DNA from: Cyanobacteria bacterium UBA11153 | Lineage (GTDB): Bacteria > Cyanobacteriota > Cyanobacteriia > Cyanobacteriales > Coleofasciculaceae | NCBI GenBank assembly: GCA_003511885.1 | Contig: DOIX01000118.1 | Span: forward strand, 6,952-12,917 | DNA: 5,966 nucleotides | Reading direction: 5' to 3' | Shown here: in pieces, positions 4,915 through 5,966 of the stretch | Layout: each line of letters opens with the position of its first letter | Position numbering within the stretch: position 1 is the first letter of the stretch | The notes under the pieces: model-generated | The model's database searches: none | What the model was told of the DNA's origin: nothing | What the model saw: only the letters and a program-made list of their open reading frames with translations | Made by a program: the position numbers and the translations under genes

Positions 4915-5966
4915 ATGACTCGATTTGCCCACGATCAATTTGCCAAAGATATACTAGACGAAACCCTCAGCTACATCGGTGGTGTAACTCTTAACAAAAG
5001 AGTGTCTGCCGAAGTCCGCGAGATTGATGTTTACTTCATGCCAGATCCGGATAAACCTGGATATTTAGAGTATAAAGAAAGACTGGGATTATTAGGGAAA
5101 ATGGCTGAAACTCCGGCATTACTTGAAGTTTTTAGGAATCCAGTAACAACGAAACAAGTTATCAGATGTTTAAATAAATTGTTCGATGTAGACGCTGGTT
5201 TATATAGGGAAACTAAACGAGAAAATCCTATCTATAATGAAGAACCTCTGTTGTGGGTTTTAACTCCGACGGCTTCGGATACTTTATTAAATGGTTTGAA
5301 TGCCACAACTGATTCCGAGAATTGGGGTGAAGGCATCTATTTTCTGGGGGAGTGTTTCCGTACAGGAATTGTGGTTATCCATCGGTTACCGAAAACCCCG
5401 GAGACACTGTGGTTGCGGATTTTGGGAAGGGGGAAGGTGCAAGAGGAGGCACTTGTATCTCTGGCGGCGTTGCCTGTAGATAATCCTTGGCGGCAAAATG
5501 CCCTAGAGTTGGTTTATGAGTTACAATTGAATTTGAGTGTTAATCTGGAAGAAAAGTCAGAATTAGATACTGAGGAGGATCTGAAGTTGATGAGGGTAAT
5601 TACTCCTTTATTTCAAGAACATTTAGCAGTGGCTGAACAACGGGGAATTCAGCAAGGTATTGAACGGGGAATTCAGCAAGGTATTGAACTTGGGGTTCAG
5701 CAAGGTATTGAACGCGGGAAGATTGAAGGTAAATTTGAAGGAATTCAGCAAGGTATTGAGCGGGGAAGACAAGAGGAAAATCGTGCCATTCTTGAAAACT
5801 TTCTGCGAGTAAAATTTGGGGCGTTATCGCCAAAATCGGCAGTATTTATTACCCCAGTATCAACTTTGCCTGCGGTGGATTTTACGATATTGTTAGTGCA
5901 ATTATCAATGCTTTCGGTTGATGAGTCGGGGGTGAAAAGAGGGACGGAGTTACTGGCGGAAAGTGT
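4915..5966 (+). CDS. Rpn/PD-(D/E)XK-like conserved cyanobacterial protein, C-terminus cut by the window
   Basis: The frame stays open for 350 codons from ATG 4915 to the right edge without a stop, so the gene is partial. The N-terminus (FAHDQFAKDILDETL, then EVREIDVYF at 33-41), the middle (LLWVLTPTASDTLL; WGEGIYFLGE; RTGIVVIHRLP) and ETLWLRILGRG match from memory a conserved, multi-copy cyanobacterial family. Such proteins are annotated as hypothetical, as Rpn-family nuclease/putative transposase, or misleadingly as 'flagellar assembly protein H'. A tandem 8-residue linker RGIQQGIE (243-282) leads to a helical tail (about 291-350) resembling the DUF4351-type end. Asp38 could be the acidic residue of a PD-(D/E)XK site and E52-Y53-K54 could supply ExK, but I am not confident that this pair is conserved. 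The ATG is supported by the family-like N-terminus; no Shine-Dalgarno sequence is visible, and the nearby ATG at 4883 hits a stop two codons later. The frame is clear; the biochemical role is not established. Confidence 0.8.
   Translation, partial: MTRFAHDQFAKDILDETLSYIGGVTLNKRVSAEVREIDVYFMPDPDKPGYLEYKERLGLLGKMAETPALLEVFRNPVTTKQVIRCLNKLFDVDAGLYRETKRENPIYNEEPLLWVLTPTASDTLLNGLNATTDSENWGEGIYFLGECFRTGIVVIHRLPKTPETLWLRILGRGKVQEEALVSLAALPVDNPWRQNALELVYELQLNLSVNLEEKSELDTEEDLKLMRVITPLFQEHLAVAEQRGIQQGIERGIQQGIELGVQQGIERGKIEGKFEGIQQGIERGRQEENRAILENFLRVKFGALSPKSAVFITPVSTLPAVDFTILLVQLSMLSVDESGVKRGTELLAES
5641..5760 (+). repeat. 24-bp tandem repeat coding for RGIQQGIE units
   Basis: Five consecutive 24-bp units in frame: 5641-5664, 5665-5688, 5689-5712, 5713-5736 and 5737-5760. 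Units 1 and 2 are identical at every base, units 3 and 5 each differ from them at four positions, and unit 4 is strongly diverged (RGKIEGKF). Units 1, 2, 3 and 5 share the core TTCAGCAAGGTATTGA. The encoded octapeptides are RGIQQGIE, RGIQQGIE, LGVQQGIE, RGKIEGKF and EGIQQGIE. Gln/Gly/Glu repeats of this kind are typical of the linker in Rpn-like and related transposase-associated proteins. Confidence 0.9.

Noticed and set aside
5600..5833. 77-codon minus-strand frame with repeated VQYLAEF
   Set aside because: The repeat is simply the reverse complement of the 24-bp RGIQQGIE-coding array in the Rpn-like gene.
4915..5966. Flagellar assembly protein H
   Set aside because: This label arises from Gln/Glu-rich repeat similarity only; the N-terminal motifs and a cyanobacterial host (cyanobacteria lack flagella) argue against it.

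Overview
The window reads as chromosomal DNA of a cyanobacterium, most likely filamentous, although the genus cannot be fixed from 6 kb. Three lines of evidence agree. There are three HIP1 octamers (GCGATCGC at 656, 2758 and 3765). There are two arrays of a CATTRRC heptamer of the kind known from filamentous cyanobacteria as short tandemly repeated repetitive (STRR) sequences. The porin has the cyanobacterial layout of one SLH domain, a coiled coil and an OprB-type barrel.

Layout: (a) 1-23, the end of a heptamer array cut by the window edge. (b) 25-1356, minus strand, a lipoprotein D-alanyl-D-alanine carboxypeptidase of the PBP4/S13 family. (c) 1357-1853, a divergent intergenic region of about 500 bp. 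It holds two degenerate tandem repeat units (1390-1564), a candidate Fur-type operator overlapping a candidate promoter, and a possible leader stem-loop. (d) 1854-3554, plus strand, an outer-membrane SLH/OprB porin of the group now called 'iron uptake porin'. (e) 3587-3635, seven heptamers filling the gap before the next gene. (f) 3641-4789, plus strand, a secreted FecR-domain protein of unknown role. (g) 4915 to the right edge, plus strand, a conserved cyanobacterial protein that I place with the Rpn/PD-(D/E)XK-like group, with an 8-residue tandem repeat in its linker. It has no stop codon inside the window.

The first three genes all encode cell-envelope proteins: peptidoglycan trimming, outer-membrane transport, and a periplasmic FecR-like protein. 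The porin and the FecR gene point the same way, are 86 bp apart and have no convincing terminator between them, so they may form a small operon. The heptamer array takes up most of that gap and the place where a Shine-Dalgarno sequence would be expected. A possible iron link (iron-porin family, Fur-like site, FecR fold) is an inference from three separate weak-to-moderate signals. The fourth gene looks unrelated and has its own possible promoter. I see no RNA gene, CRISPR array, insertion sequence or clearly new defence system.
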